Below, piece by piece: positions 22,921-34,687 of a stretch of DNA of 64,000 bases (its first letter is position 1; every line of letters begins with the position of its first letter). The translations under genes were made by a program, and so were the position numbers. Origin of the DNA: Omphiscola glabra (taxonomy: Eukaryota > Mollusca > Gastropoda > Lymnaeidae); assembly GCA_964017045.1 (NCBI GenBank), contig OZ024802.1, forward strand, positions 8,940,435 through 9,004,434, read 5' to 3'. The notes below the pieces were generated by a model that had not been told where the DNA came from, searched no databases, and was given only the letters and a program-made list of their open reading frames with translations.

Positions 22921-24472
22921 AATGTGTGTTATGTTGAGCGCTTAAATTACTTCCTTAACATAATCATAAATAATTCATACATTTTAAAAAACTGTATCGT
23001 GTGACATTTGAGCTGTAGAACTCTTCTGGAAAAATGCAGTACTGAAATTGAAAAGGTGGGGGAGGGCGGGGAAGAACCATAAAGATTGATTCCATTAACA
23101 GATTGCGAGTAGAACAGGAAATATGATTAAGTGATGAATCCAATAAAAGTATTCAAGATTTTTCTTAGCTGAACCTAAATTCATATAACAAATTGACTTC
23201 ACCTCACTAGTGAGCCGTGCAAGCGACACATAATTTGTTGCAAACAGAACCTCATTGTGGCAATTGATCCTCGTTTGTAGCACTGACCGAAAAGTACATC
23301 AAACAAGTAGCGTCAGTATGCAAAATAACACATATTTTCTCCATTATGTTGCACCATTACTTGCTGTTGCTCAAGGTCGCGACATACAAACTTTTGAGGA
23401 CGTGAATGACAAAAATTCTAAACTCGCTAAATACACATTTCGAGATAATCAAGTTCAACTATTCCTTGAGTCTGTAAAATGTGATCGCTTCTATATTTTG
23501 TCTTCTTTAATTAAGGGACTATTAGCGTCAGTTCACACGATCAAATTTCGCGTCAAATTGTTGTATGAACGCACTATTTTGTGCGTGGTTTCTTTTTTGG
23601 GGAATTTGATCAAATAGTAATTTGAAAGTTGTGACAAGGCTTCATACACGAATTGCATCAAATGCTTGAAGGAAAATGTGATCGTTTTAATGTGTTCGAA
23701 TTTCTGCAGTATACAAAGCGAAACCGGATAAGAAAAATTCACAGTTTAGATTGATTTTGACAAAAATGTGACTGGGGTACTTTTAGCACTAGGGTCTCAA
23801 ACTAAAAAAGGCAACTAGGCTTTAAGGAATACATTTATTCACACACATTTTTAAAGAATTGTTAATTAAATTTCAACAAATATTAGTTGTGAGATGTGAC
23901 CCCCATCCCCAACCCCTTGACACACACACACACACACGTACACACACACACACCCCAACACACTTTTAAAAGAGAAGAAAAACAAACCAAAAAACCCACC
24001 CACTAGATAAGAAACACCGGTCCAGTGTGGAGACAATATAGAGGAACCAGATGGTACCAAGGTCTCTGTCTGGCTCATAAGCTTATTACTGCCAGGAAAA
24101 GCCCGTGGTGGAAAATGCTTGGAGCTTGAAACCATGGTAACAACGTAATGGCGTCTACTTCCAAATGAATAGAAAAAAATAAAAATGAGTAACAAAGTGA
24201 GGGAACAAAAATATTTTTCCTATTTTGAGTCCCCTTTTCATTTTCATCTATTTCAGCATGGCCCCCACCCTCATTTCACCACAGACCTAATCTTTCTAGA
24301 TGCACCTCCGTCTGGCTGATAGAGAGACGGAATATTTCGATTGAGTTTTGAAAACAATTCGGTGTTTGTTTGTTTCGTTTCTGCAGCATCTTTTTCTTTT
24401 ATGACCTTTCATAATTAGCGTTTTTAACTTACAAAAAAAATAAATCATTGATTTCATCATTACGAAACACGA
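22921..24472. other. Mostly non-repetitive stretch, no gene assigned
   Basis: 23530-23620 resembles the foldback family at 55021-55309 (GATCAAATTTCGCGTCAAATT, GAACGCACTATTTTG). A 120-codon + strand frame at 23255-23617 runs into that repeat and has no recognisable motif. A CA microsatellite lies at about 23919-23953. Confidence 0.45.
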
Positions 24473-25287
24473 TAGCCAATGGTATAAGTGACACAGTAGC
24501 CTTGGCATAAGTGACACAGTAGCCCTTGGCATAAGTGACACAGTAGCTCTTAGCATAAGTGACACAATAGCCCTTGGCAAAAGTGACACGGTAGCCGTTG
24601 GCATAAGTGACATAGTAGCCCTTGGCATAAGTGACACAGTTGCCCTTGGCATAAGTGACACAGTAGCCCCTGGCATAGTTGACACAGTAGCCCTTGACAT
24701 ACGTGACACAGTAGCCCTTGGCATAAGTGACACAGTAGCCCCTGGCATAAGTGACACAGTAGCCCCTGGCATAAGTGACACAGTAGCCCCTGGCATAAGT
24801 GACACAGTAGCCCCTGGCGTAAGTGACACAGTAGCCTTTGGCATAAGTGACACAGTAGCCCCTGGCATAAATGACACAGTAGCCTTTGGCATAAGTGACA
24901 CAGTAGCCTTTGGCATAAGTGACACAGTAGCCTTTAGCATAAGTGACACAGTAACCTTTGGCATAAGTGACACAGTAGCCCTTGGCATAAGTGACACAGT
25001 AGCCCTTGGCATAAGTGACGCAGTAGCCTTTGGCATAAGTGACGCAGTAGCCTGTGGTATAAGTGACACAGTAGCCCCTGGCATAAGTGACACAGTAGCC
25101 CCTGGCATAAGTGACACAGTAGCCCCTGGCATAAGTGACACAGTAGCCCCTGGCATAAGTGACACAGTAGCCCCTGGCATAAGTGACACAGTAGCCCCTG
25201 GCATAAGTGACACAGTAGCCCCTCTCGTAAGTGACACAGTAGCCCCTGGCATAAATGACACAGTAGCCCCTGGGATAAGTGACACTA
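24473..25287 (-). repeat. 24-bp minisatellite, ~34 copies
   Basis: The + strand unit is GCATAAGTGACACAGTAGCC plus CCTG. Because 24 is a multiple of 3, two minus-strand frames are open for more than 320 codons, with eight-residue repeats (LMPGATVS or CVTYARGY). The + strand has stops in each unit. No splice, promoter or conservation signal supports translation. Confidence 0.97.
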
Positions 25288-25567
25288 GTATTGGCTTTAA
25301 GGTTTGGGATGGCGGGGTGAGGATAAGCAAACTTCACAACAAACTTCAAACAACAAACAACAAACTTCAAACTCATTTTGTTTGTAGAGAACCCTAACAT
25401 TTTAAAACATTAATATTATTGCAAGAACGATAGTAACACTTACATCTCCGAAACCGGGGAATTTTTTGATTAAGAACATGTAGCCACGATAAGAATGAGC
25501 TATATATAAGATTAGTTATGTCTGCGTCTGTGTTTGAATTATGTCATTATCACCCAGCCATGTACCC

Positions 25568-25868
25568 TTTAAGCCTTGACTGTGCCTCCAGACTGTGATG
25601 TCAGTGTACTCAGTGCACCCTCTAAGCTTTGTCTGTGCATGCAGACTGTGATGTCAGTGTACTCAGTGCACCCTCTAAGCTTTGTCTGTGCCTGCAGACT
25701 GTGATGTCAGTGTACTCAGTGCACCCTCTAAGCTTTGTCTGTGCCTCCAGACTGTGATGTCATTGTACTCAGTGCATCCTCTAAGCTTTGTCTGTGCCTC
25801 CAGATTGTGATGTCATTGTACACAGTGCATCCTCTAAGCTTTGTCTGTGCCTCCAGATTGTAATGTAG
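25568..25868 (+). repeat. 53-bp minisatellite, 6 copies
   Basis: The unit begins CTCTAAGCTTTGTCTGTGCC and includes GACTGTGATGTCAGTGTACT. The left-most copy is diverged. Confidence 0.95.
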
Positions 25869-26999
25869 TGTACATAAATTAGAGCGCACGAGAATAAAAT
25901 GATAATAATAATTAGACCTTTGTATCATTGCTTGAATTATTTATGCACCTGACCTTGCACGTTTAAAAAAATTTTTTTTTTGTTGTAGGTAAAAACTAAA
26001 ATGAAGGTAATTAATTAATGCATGCGGTCATGCGTAGCAATAAATGTCAATATTTGTCATAAGGATGACCTCTTCTGCCATGTTCCAATACTTTATAGGT
26101 CTTCGCGTCGTGGATGGGTGCTGCCATGTTCCAATACTTTACTGGTCTACACGTCGTGGGGTGGGTGTGTCGGCTACAAGATGTGAATCGATTCCACGCA
26201 TACATTGCCGCTGTGTATGAGACACAAAACTGTATTTCTTCCTCCATCTGACAGCTTACAAAGATGTGCACGAATCCCAAGATAATGAACGCAGGCTCTG
26301 AACAAAACGGATGTCACATTGCCTGTGACATTTGATAGCAATTTCAGAAAATAACAACTGGCAATAAGAAATTAGCTCCAAATCACAAAGGGAGACCACG
26401 GTGAATAAAGAAAGTTAAAAAACATCAAGTCGGTCAACAAAATGTTATTAAGGTAATAAGATATAACTGGTGAAAGATCAAAATACCGCGCGTTTATGAT
26501 CTTAAATTTACTTTTTTTCAAACAGGGTTTATACTTGTTTACTGGTGTGCAATTTTTAATTAAGATTTATTTTGTTTGTGTAAATGTGTGTGTGTGTATG
26601 TGTGTGTGTGTGTGTGACGCTGCAATTGACCTTGGAATTTTCCCGGTACAACGATGCCGTTGTTGTATCGATAGCTTCAACATCAGGGTTTATTACCCCA
26701 TCACGTCCGTCCAAGAGAATGTTTTTCATGTCATTGTAACTTGATATCTATCCCACATGAGCAGTGTGGTAAGCTCTCCCTCCACATCTGGTGTGTGGCT
26801 GGCTAGCAGATATGGAATTCTTCAACTGATGACCTGCCCTCGTTCCTTAATTCATACTATCGATATTTTATTATATCTGCTCCAGTTGTGTCCCATGGCT
26901 GCTGGTTAATCTGTCGGTGAGACAGTTTTACATCACTCGCGTCCCCTCAAATCCCCCTCGAGCCCAAAATCATACTTCCCACTCAAACACATATTTCCT
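25869..26999. other. Mostly non-repetitive stretch, no gene seen
   Basis: A ~46-bp direct duplication containing GCCATGTTCCAATACTTTA lies at 26064-26155. A TG microsatellite lies at about 26580-26618. No supported coding frame. Confidence 0.5.
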
Positions 27000-27265
27000 A
27001 CCTACACATCCCTCTCACACCCACACATCACTCCCACCCCACACATACAACCAACCCCACACATCATTCTAAACCCACACATCCCTCCATCTCCACACAA
27101 CCCTCCCACCCCCACAAATCCCACCCACACATCACTCCCGCCCTTACACATCCCTCCATCTCCACACATCCCTCGCGCCCCTACACATCCCTCCCACAAC
27201 ACACATAGCTCCCACCCCTCACATCCCTTCCGCCTCAACCAACTCACCCCTCCCACCCCTACATA
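27000..27265 (+). repeat. Degenerate C-rich tandem repeat (~17 bp)
   Basis: Variants of CACACATCCCTCCCACCC over 260 bp, strongly C-rich on the + strand. Confidence 0.8.
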
Positions 27266-27310
27266 CCAGCCCGATACTGTTAGATTGACCCACCGTCAAT
27301 GTATGTAAAC

Positions 27311-27830
27311 ATCCCTATCTCCAACATTCCTATCTCCAACATTCCTATCTCCAACATTCCTATCTCCAACATTCCTATCTCCAACATCCCTATCTCCAAT
27401 ATTCCAATCTCCAACATCCCCATCTCCAACATTCCTATCTCCAACATTCCTATCTCCAACATTCCTATCTCCAACATTCCTATCTCCAACATTCCAATCT
27501 CCAACATCCCTATCTCCAACATTCCTATCTCCAATATTCCAATCTCAAACACCCCTATCTCCAACAATTCCAATCTCCAACATACCTATCTCCAATATTC
27601 CAATCTCCAACATCCCTATCTCCAACATTCCTATCTCCAACATTCCTATCTCCAACATTCCTATCTCCAACATTCCTATCTCCAACATTCCAATCTCCAA
27701 CATCCCTATTTCCAACATTCCTATCTCCAATATTCCAATCTCAAACACCTCTATCTCCAACAATTCCAATCTCCAACATTCCTATCTCCAACATTCTAAT
27801 CTCAAACAACTTTCTCTCCAAAACCCCTTT
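27311..27830 (+). repeat. 15-bp minisatellite, ~35 copies
   Basis: The unit is CATTCCTATCTCCAA. Variant copies (CCCTATC, ATTCCAATC, CAAACACCCC) recur together at about 27535-27575 and 27735-27770, showing a block duplication. Multiple of 3, so open on both strands (NIPIS and MLEIG repeats). Confidence 0.96.
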
Positions 27831-27997
27831 TCTCAACACCCCTCTCTCCAACACCGCTATCTCTAACAAACCTATCCCCAAAACACCTATCCCCAAACTT
27901 TCCTGGTGTTCGGATATAAAGGGGAGAATAATTGTCGTGACCTTTCGCCAGCGAAATTGCAACGTTTTAACAGCATTCCCATGACGAGTTTGTTTTT

Positions 27998-28247
27998 TCC
28001 TGCCAATGAAACAAGTCGTGTTTGTCTAACCCTCATCCTACTGCCAATGAAACAGGTCGTGTTTGTCTAACCCTTATCCTACTGCCAATGAAACAAGTCG
28101 TGTTTGTCTAACCCTCATCCTACTGCCAATGAAACAGGTCGTGTTTGTCTAACCCTCATCCTACTGCCAATGAAACAGGTCGTGTTTGTCTAACCCTCAT
28201 CCTACTGCCAATATAACAAGCCGTGTTTGTCTAACCCTCATCCTAAC
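27998..28247 (+). repeat. 41-bp minisatellite, 6 copies
   Basis: The unit begins CTGCCAATGAAACAGGTCGT and ends CTAACCCTCATCCTA. Confidence 0.96.
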
Positions 28248-28429
28248 GATTAACTTTTCAAGCGGCTGCAAAAAAATCTGTGATAGAGTCGATTGCCTTC
28301 ATTTACTCTGAAGTCATAACGTTAAACAATTAATTTCGAACCCCTTAAAATTCTCCTTGTTTTTACTTAACAGTTTCCCTTTTTCCTGTATGTCGACATA
28401 ATCGCTTTTGCTCGTGTATTTCTTTTTAG

Positions 28430-29030
28430 TGAGTGTGTGGCAAAATATTCGGAAGACTAACTGACCCTCTACTCGTCAGCCCATCGAGCTGAAATTCAGC
28501 ACATTGACTCGTTGACGATAACAATACGTTCTTACAAAATTTCAGCCCCAGCCACAACCTCCAAAAATCAGTTGTTCCTGTTTTTTCAAAGGGAAGATAA
28601 AGGAAATATGATGACACTGATTTCACGAAATAAAATTCCCTATAACTGCGCTAAATGAGATTCGTAAAAATATCGCAACTGCGTTTGGTGCGTAATATTT
28701 CCTATTGTTGTTTTTTTTCCTGTGAAATATTCGGTGAAATAAATCTGCAGAGTAAAAGCGTGTGGGACATTTGACTATTAATATAAAATTAGAGGAGGAA
28801 GAAGAAGAGGAAGACAGAGAAAAAGATGGGAAGACAACATCAAAGAGTGTGCGGGATTAAAACTAGGCGATGCTATGCGTAGTGCAGTAGACCGAGAGGA
28901 ATGGAGAAGGATAGTTTACATGTCATCTGTGGCGCCCCAACGGTGCAGGGACTAAGGGACATGATGATGATGATGATGATGGTGATGGTTTTAAAATAGT
29001 AAAAAAAATGGATCGATACGAAAAACTTTA
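28430..29030 (+). repeat. Dispersed repeat copy 1, split by a LINE 3' end
   Basis: The block CCCATCGAGCTGAAATT and the later blocks TAACTGCGCTAAATGAGATT and GAAATATTCGGTGAAATAAA match copies at 35155-35490 and 56010-56360. After the LINE fragment at 28794-28988 the match resumes with TACGAAAAACTTT, as in the second copy. Confidence 0.8.
28794..28988 (+). mobile_element. Non-LTR retrotransposon 3' end with (GAT)n tail
   Basis: An intact reading frame of 53 codons (stop at 28953-28955) encodes a basic start followed by RKRWEDNIKECAG, then DREEWRRIVYMSSVAPQR, the C-terminal signature of a widespread animal LINE reverse transcriptase polyprotein. It is followed by a GATGATGAT tail at 28961-28988. 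Severely 5'-truncated. A more decayed relative lies at 32677-33012. Confidence 0.88.
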
Positions 29031-29205
29031 TTGTCAGGAGTTGTTCAATTATTTATAATTTTATTTTCAATTCTTTTTTTTTTATAAAGTTTTTTTTACC
29101 TTATTTAATATTGTTTTAATAAATCAGTCCGGCAGGATTAGCTTTAAGGACGTTGCTATTTCTTCTATGTGTTCTATAGATAACGATAGTTTATAGATGA
29201 ACACA

Positions 29206-29435
29206 TACTGTGTGAAGGTGCTGTCAGGTACTGTGTGAAGGTGCTGTCAGGTACTGTGTGAAGGTGATGTCAGGTACTGTGTGAAGGTGCTGTCAGGTAC
29301 TGTGTGAAGGTGCTGTCAGGTTCAGTGTGAAGGTGCTGTCAGGTACTGTGTGAAGGTGCTGTCAGGTACTGTGTGAAGGTGCTTTCAGGTACTGTGTGAA
29401 GGTGCTGTCAGGTACTGTGTGAGGGTGCTGTCAGG
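29206..29435 (+). repeat. 23-bp minisatellite, 10 copies
   Basis: The unit is ACTGTGTGAAGGTGCTGTCA plus GGT. Confidence 0.96.
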
Positions 29436-29520
29436 ATAAAAGGACAAAGGCACATAGAAGGGGAACTTTATGTTATACTGGTGGCACATGAATGCTGACC
29501 TGAAGTCTCGAATACATGCC

Positions 29521-29625
29521 TGTAACAGTGGGGACACAATATCACTGAATTCAGGGCATGATGCCATGTCTTGTTAAGTACAGACTGTAACAGTGGGGAC
29601 ACAATATCACTGAATTCAGGGCATG
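29521..29625 (+). repeat. Direct duplication of ~40 bp
   Basis: TGTAACAGTGGGGACACAAT ... CAGGGCATGA occurs at 29521 and again at 29586, 65 bp apart. Confidence 0.93.
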
Positions 29626-29640
29626 AAAGATACATTGCAC

Positions 29641-30085
29641 TGTGGCGTATGTAGTGTTAGTGTCACACTGGTTGGGCCAAGATTTCTACCGTGCCCCCCC
29701 CCCCCTTTTTTTTTGCACGATAAAGAATCTGCAGTTTTCCGAAAATGCCACCCCTCCGTATAAAAGAAAAGTGATACCTGGCGGACAACACCTTTTCTAC
29801 GCCACTGGTAGAGGCGTTAATAGCTTGTTTGTTGCCAGCGGACAATATTCATTTTTACGCCCCCACCTCAACTCTGGAAGCCATTATTTTCATCCATTAA
29901 ATACCACCAACGCTCATATTGGCCCCCCACGCTCGACTGACGCCCGGCGTCATATGTCTCCTCTGCCCACCTTTAGAAACGCCTATGGCCAATAACACCA
30001 TCCATCTTAAAATCTGAAATCCCCCCTCCCCATTTCCCACCCCCCTCCCGGGATATTGTCTAAAAGAAACACTGTTTTTGGTGCC
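29641..30085 (+). repeat. Dispersed ~430-bp repeat (MITE-like), copy 1
   Basis: Blocks TTCATTTTTACGCCCCC, CATTATTTTCATCCATTAA and AAAAGAAACACTG appear in the same order at 43321-43737; the last 90 bp also appears inverted at 39706-39795. It contains a C12 run at 29694-29705. GGCGTA-type ends suggest a hAT-like element, but I found no clear target duplication. Confidence 0.75.
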
Positions 30086-30285
30086 ATGTTGTAGCACACT
30101 CAAGTTATCCCGCCCCTTCATGCTAGCTCTTCAATGCATACGTTTCACATTCATTTTTGCATATACAACCACTGTGTTTTCTAACTGCCAGCCATTGGTC
30201 GATAGCTCAGTCATGTGATTAGCACGGCATTGTGAATATTTTGTTCGTCTTTTAAGGTGCTTCGTCTCCTTGTAGGACATCCAAG

Positions 30286-30425
30286 TGTGAAATGGGACTG
30301 TGTAAAGTGTGTCTGTGTGAAGTGGGGCTCCGTGAAGTGGGATTGTGTGAGATGGGACTCTGTGAAGTGGGGTGTGTGAAGTGGGACTGTGGGAAGTGGG
30401 ATTGTGTGAAGTGGGACAGTGGGAC
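30286..30425 (+). repeat. ~15-bp degenerate minisatellite
   Basis: Variants of GAAGTGGGACTGTGT repeat about nine times. Confidence 0.88.
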
Positions 30426-30799
30426 CAAGATGGACGTTCGGCTGTTAACGATGTTATTCATAAATTGGAATGGAAAAATCCTCTAACAACGCCGTAATGT
30501 CTTTTAGCTCCTTATCTAATTGTCTTGTAAAGAGTTATTGCATAAATCAAATCTTACATTCATCATTATATCCTTTCGGTGTCGTTCTTATTAATCAATT
30601 TAAGACATATATCAGCTCAACCGGAACCAGTCAACAGGGAGCTGTCATCTTGGAATGTAACTGAACACAAAAGTAGACGTTAGGTGCTGATTACCAAGAC
30701 GACCCGATTCAAGTCTTTATTTCAGGGGCTGATTAAAAACATCTTTCATGTTGAAATGGGGGAATTAGATTGATGTTACAGTTGTCTGTGGGGTTTACC
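30426..30799. other. Non-repetitive stretch, no gene seen
   Basis: AT-rich, only short frames. Confidence 0.5.
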
Positions 30800-31728
30800 T
30801 CAGAACAAAATTCAGAAACTCCAGACGGTATAAAATACTACAGCACGAATAGCATCGCGGATAAAGACATCTGACCACGTCACTCAAGTTCTTAAATGTA
30901 TCCACTGGCTCCCGGTATGAGAGCATTGACCACACAATTCTGTCTTTGGCGTACACATGGATGGAAGGCTCTGTCCCTGGCGTATACCTGGATGGAAGAC
31001 TCTGTCCCTGGCGTACACCTGGATGGAAGGCTCTGTCCTTGGCGTACACCTGGATGGAAGGCTCTGTCCTTGGCTTACACCTGGATGGAAGGCTCTGTCC
31101 CTGGCGTACACCTGGATGGAAGGCTCTGTCCCTGGCGTACACCTGGATGGAAGGCTCTGCCCCTGGCGTACATATGGATGGAAGGCTCTATCCCTGGCGT
31201 ACACCTGGATGGAAGGCTCTGTACCTGGCGTACACCTGGATGGAAGGCACTACACCTGTCGTACACCTGGATGGAAGGCTCTGTCCCTGGCGTACACCTG
31301 GATGGAAGGCTCTGTCCCTGGCGTACACCTAGATGGAAGGCTCTAACCCTGGCGTACACCTGGATGGAAGGCTCTATCCCTGGCGTACACCATGATGGAA
31401 GGCTCTGCACCTGAATATCTTAAAGAACAGATTTCTAAACACGTATCCTTAAAGAAGCTGCGCACTTCATCACAGTCCCTACTGAGAGTTCCGAGTGTGA
31501 ATGGACACAGAAAGAAGTCATACGGAGTGCGCTCTTTTGAAGCGATAGCGCCGAAATTATAGAATGTTTTGCCTCAAATTTTGAGGGAAATTAAAAATGG
31601 TAAAAAAAAATCATTTAAGGAATATTTAAATACATCTTTCTTTAAATAGATTTTATGACAACAGAGCGCTTCGAGCATGCTAGAATAGCATGGGACGTGC
31701 GCTAAACAAGAAATCTATCAATCAATAT
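30800..31728 (+). mobile_element. CR1/L2-like LINE 3' end, expanded internally
   Basis: The left part (30800-30950) encodes QNKIQKLQTV, then TARIASRIKTSDHVTQVLK and IHWLPV. The right part (31398-31650) encodes SAPEYLKEQISKH, LRTSSQSLLRVPS and YGVRSFEAIAPK. These are the ordered C-terminal motifs of CR1/L2-type LINE polyproteins (family knowledge). The ends of the two parts join through the 31-bp array at 30950-31413. Stops, one single-base frameshift and a TGG-to-TAG change show it is dead. It ends in an ATCAATCAAT-type tail near 31715. Confidence 0.85.
30950..31413 (+). repeat. 31-bp minisatellite inside LINE coding sequence, ~15 copies
   Basis: The unit contains TGGCGTACACCTGGATGGAA and GGCTCTGTCCC. 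The first copy is in frame with the upstream LINE sequence (TILSLAYTWMEGS) and the last with the downstream (MEGSAPEYLKE), so the unit is a piece of the LINE gene. Since 31 is not a multiple of 3, all forward frames are open. Confidence 0.95.
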
Positions 31729-32676
31729 AGATGACATTTATTGACATGGAAAAACTGCAAAGTAAGTATACTAAGTGAAACCTTGGTATTCCCCTCACTT
31801 GAAAACAGTCGTTTTTCGGCCCTGTTCATTTGAGATTTGAAAACGAGGCTTTGAAAAAAAATGAAAGGAAGATCATGCCTGGGGCAACTGCCATGTTCTA
31901 TCCCGGAAACAGATTCCCAAAGAACCAGCTCTAGCGTGAAACGCGAGAGAGATAGGGAGACCGAATTATTAGCGAGGGAGATCGATAAATGGGGTAGGGG
32001 GAAATGGACCGTGGGGAAAACTGACAGGCCGGGGCTAAGATATGACAAGTTACATTGGAAGATGGCAAGAGATGGTAACAGCCGGCCCTGTCGCCGTCGG
32101 CTGCAAAGGAATAACGACGTTAGCAATAATAGGTCACAGACGTGGCAGAGAGGATAGCCAGAAGGGGGACGTTGGAATGGAACACGTCTTCTGGAAGGTT
32201 TGGAACAGGTTTTGTATGCGTGACGTCATCAAACGATGCCGGAATTCAATTGTAACATGTTGGGGGTAGGGGAGGGAAGGGGGGGGGACTACAGGCAACT
32301 GGGGTGTGAAGTATAATTTTTAAAAAAAAAGAACAATGCCTACTATTTAACTACTCGTATTGTAAGGAGACCTTTTTATTAATAGATCGAGTGTGAGTTT
32401 TGTAAACTAGCTTCAGATTACATGAACCAGTACATTGAATACGGTCTATGTTTTAAACGTGTACGGGCGAGATTAATTACTTTCTTTGCGATAATCGCCT
32501 TGGAATGCAATGTCACGATTAAAGCTATCAATTTTTAACTGATGTCTTTACCTTCCTTATAAATACTTTTTTTTAAAAAATATTATTGTTATGAAACATA
32601 CAGGCAACATTTCATCTTGGTTTGTGGTAACTGTAACGACAATTTTTTTTTAATTTGTAACGATGTGTTATGTTAT
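31729..32676. other. Non-repetitive stretch, no gene seen
   Basis: A 98-codon + frame at 31861-32157 is basic with many RERDRE-type residues but has no recognisable domain. A G-rich patch lies at 32262-32288. Confidence 0.4.
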
Positions 32677-33012
32677 GAGCAAATAAAAGAAAGGATTCGT
32701 CAAGCAATTGGGCAATACGATGACCCCCTGACGTCTGTTAAAAAGCACAAGCTTGAGTGGTATGGCCACGTGACCAGAAAACAAGGGCTCGCCAAAGAGA
32801 TCTTGCAGGGCACTACTAGAGGGGGGAAGAAGAAGAGGAAGACAAAGAAAAAGATGGGAACATAATATCAAATAATGGACGGGATTAAAACTAGGCGACG
32901 CTATGCGTAGGGCAGAAGACCGAGAGGAATGGAGAAGAATAGTGTACATGTCATCTGTGGCGCCCCAACGGTCGAAGGACTACGGGACCTGATGATGATG
33001 ATGATGATGATG
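32677..33012 (+). mobile_element. Decayed LINE 3' end with (GAT)n tail
   Basis: The frame encodes IKERIRQAIGQYDD, LEWYGHVTRKQGLAKEILQG and then a basic run. A frameshift in the AAG-rich run moves the rest (GLKLGDAMR, DREEWRRIVYMSSVAPQR) to another frame, and a stop interrupts the WEHNIK segment. The tail is GATGATGATG to about 33012. It matches 28794-28988 but extends farther 5'. Confidence 0.88.
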
Positions 33013-33476
33013 TTATGTTATTATGAGTGTTGAGCGCTCTTCTTCTTTATTTGCCTACTACTTACAACTGTCTATCTGCATCCAGCGTTCCTAATAATGA
33101 TAACGATATATAGTACTATTGAAAGCACAAGGTATACTCCATATGTTGCATCAACTAATATATGGATTCCCAGTAAATATCACTTCACAACATGAAAAAA
33201 TCGCCAGGGTTGGAGTAAACATAATTGTCATCATTTCGTTAACTCCACATACACGATAATCCACTCAGATTAAAAGATGGTTGTTACGGTATTATAAAAT
33301 ATACATAACTCGTGGCAAGCGCCATTATAAAATACCTGCCTCCAGATCAAGAATATACCACTTCCCTTTTTACTTGTACCCCTGCGCAGGACATTTCAAT
33401 ATATAACTTCCTGTTCATACTAAATTACGAAACGATTAATTTGAGTTGTAATAATTGAGCTGTTACAGTAACGTTA
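33013..33476. other. AT-rich stretch, no gene seen
   Basis: No repeat or coding signal that I can support. Confidence 0.5.
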
Positions 33477-33484
33477 CTACCAAG

Positions 33485-33648
33485 CAGAGGCGTAGCTGGG
33501 TTTTTGACGCCCTTGGCTAATTTATTTTTGGCGCCCTTGATATTTAAATAAAAATGTAAAAATTAGAGATTTAGCGGCGCCCTTTTGAACTGGCGCAGGC
33601 CGGCGCCCTTGGCAACTGCCCCAATGCCAAGCCGTTGTTACGCCACTG
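33485..33648 (+). mobile_element. hAT-like MITE, 164 bp, CAGAGGCGTAGC termini
   Basis: Left end CAGAGGCGTAGCTGGG, right end TTGTTACGCCACTG, perfect 8-bp target duplication CTACCAAG (33477-33484, 33649-33656). The ends resemble those of 11011-11195, but the interior differs (repeated GCGCCCTT blocks), so it is a separate subfamily. Confidence 0.93.
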
Positions 33649-33656
33649 CTACCAAG

Positions 33657-34125
33657 CGACATCTCGAGAGCATTGTGTGAGTCTGAAGAAGACGCCTGAT
33701 AGATGCAGTTTTTTCGAAGCAGTGAACCAATCAATTCATGACATCAATAACTTACGCTGGACAATTTTTTTTTCCTAATTGACCGTTGTCTCTTGTTCTC
33801 TGGTTTCCCCTTAGTCAGGTCTACAGAGTTTACAAATGTCAGTACAGACAGCGAATGACATTCGGATCTTCCAATACATAATTCTCACAGATTAACACAA
33901 TATGAATGAAATTCCCCTTTGACATTAACCACTGGAAATAAATGTTTCTATAATGGTGAAGTGTGCGCATGCGTCACTACTCCAATGAGGTGAAAACGTT
34001 AATTTTACAAAACGCAGGGGATAAACGAGAGTGGGGTTAAAAAAAAAAGATTCGTTTTACGATGCGCTCAGATAATAATTATATCGTGTTAGGACACACA
34101 AACGTTATCTGTGACTTTTTATCCG
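33657..34125. other. Non-repetitive stretch, no gene seen
   Basis: Only short frames. Confidence 0.5.
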
Positions 34126-34380
34126 TGACACGTTATTTGTTATATGTTATATGGGACATGTTATTTATTAAACGTTATATGTGACATGTTAACTGTGACA
34201 TGTTATCTGTGACATTTTACCTGTGACATGTTACCTGGGGCATGTTACCTGTGGCATGTTATCTGTGACATGTTTACCTGTGACATGTATTTGTTAAATG
34301 TTATATGTTATGTTATCTGTGACACGTTACCTGTGACACGGTGTCTGAGACATGCTATCTGTGACACTTTATATGTCAGC
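34126..34380 (+). repeat. Degenerate ~19-20-bp minisatellite
   Basis: Variants of TGTGACATGTTATCTGTGA and ACCTGTGACATGTT repeat about 13 times. Confidence 0.88.
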
Positions 34381-34621
34381 TGGGACTTTTTTACCTACGG
34401 AGACAATCTCTGGAACGGATCGATAGGATTGCCGGCATTGATTGAAGTATTGATTGAAGCGATGAGTTGTAGCACCTGGATGGCACGTGATGATAAGTGC
34501 CACATTAACATACAACAGTATGCGTGATAACGGACCCCCATGGAAAGACGTCATATTGCAATATGTCACCATCTTGAACAATCGAGTTTATGATAAGAAC
34601 TCGTATTCTTGTCACCACCCA

Positions 34622-34651
34622 CACCCTACCCCTACCCCTACCCCTACCCCG
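34622..34651 (+). repeat. (CCCCTA)n short array, ~4 copies
   Basis: Perfect hexamer repeats of CCCCTA ending in CCCCGCCCCCGGG. The motif differs from the TTAGGG telomere unit usual in molluscs. Confidence 0.9.
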
Positions 34652-34687
34652 CCCCCGGGCTGGTTTCCTCGTTATATTCATCTAGAT

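Noticed and set aside
24296..25400. Minus-strand 344- and 323-codon frames with LMPGATVS / CVTYARGY repeats
   Set aside because: Both come from the same 24-bp array in different frames, and two real proteins overlapping in this way are unlikely. Kept only as a low-interest finding.
34622..34651. Telomeric repeat
   Set aside because: The unit is CCCCTA, not the TTAGGG expected for molluscs, and there are only about four copies.
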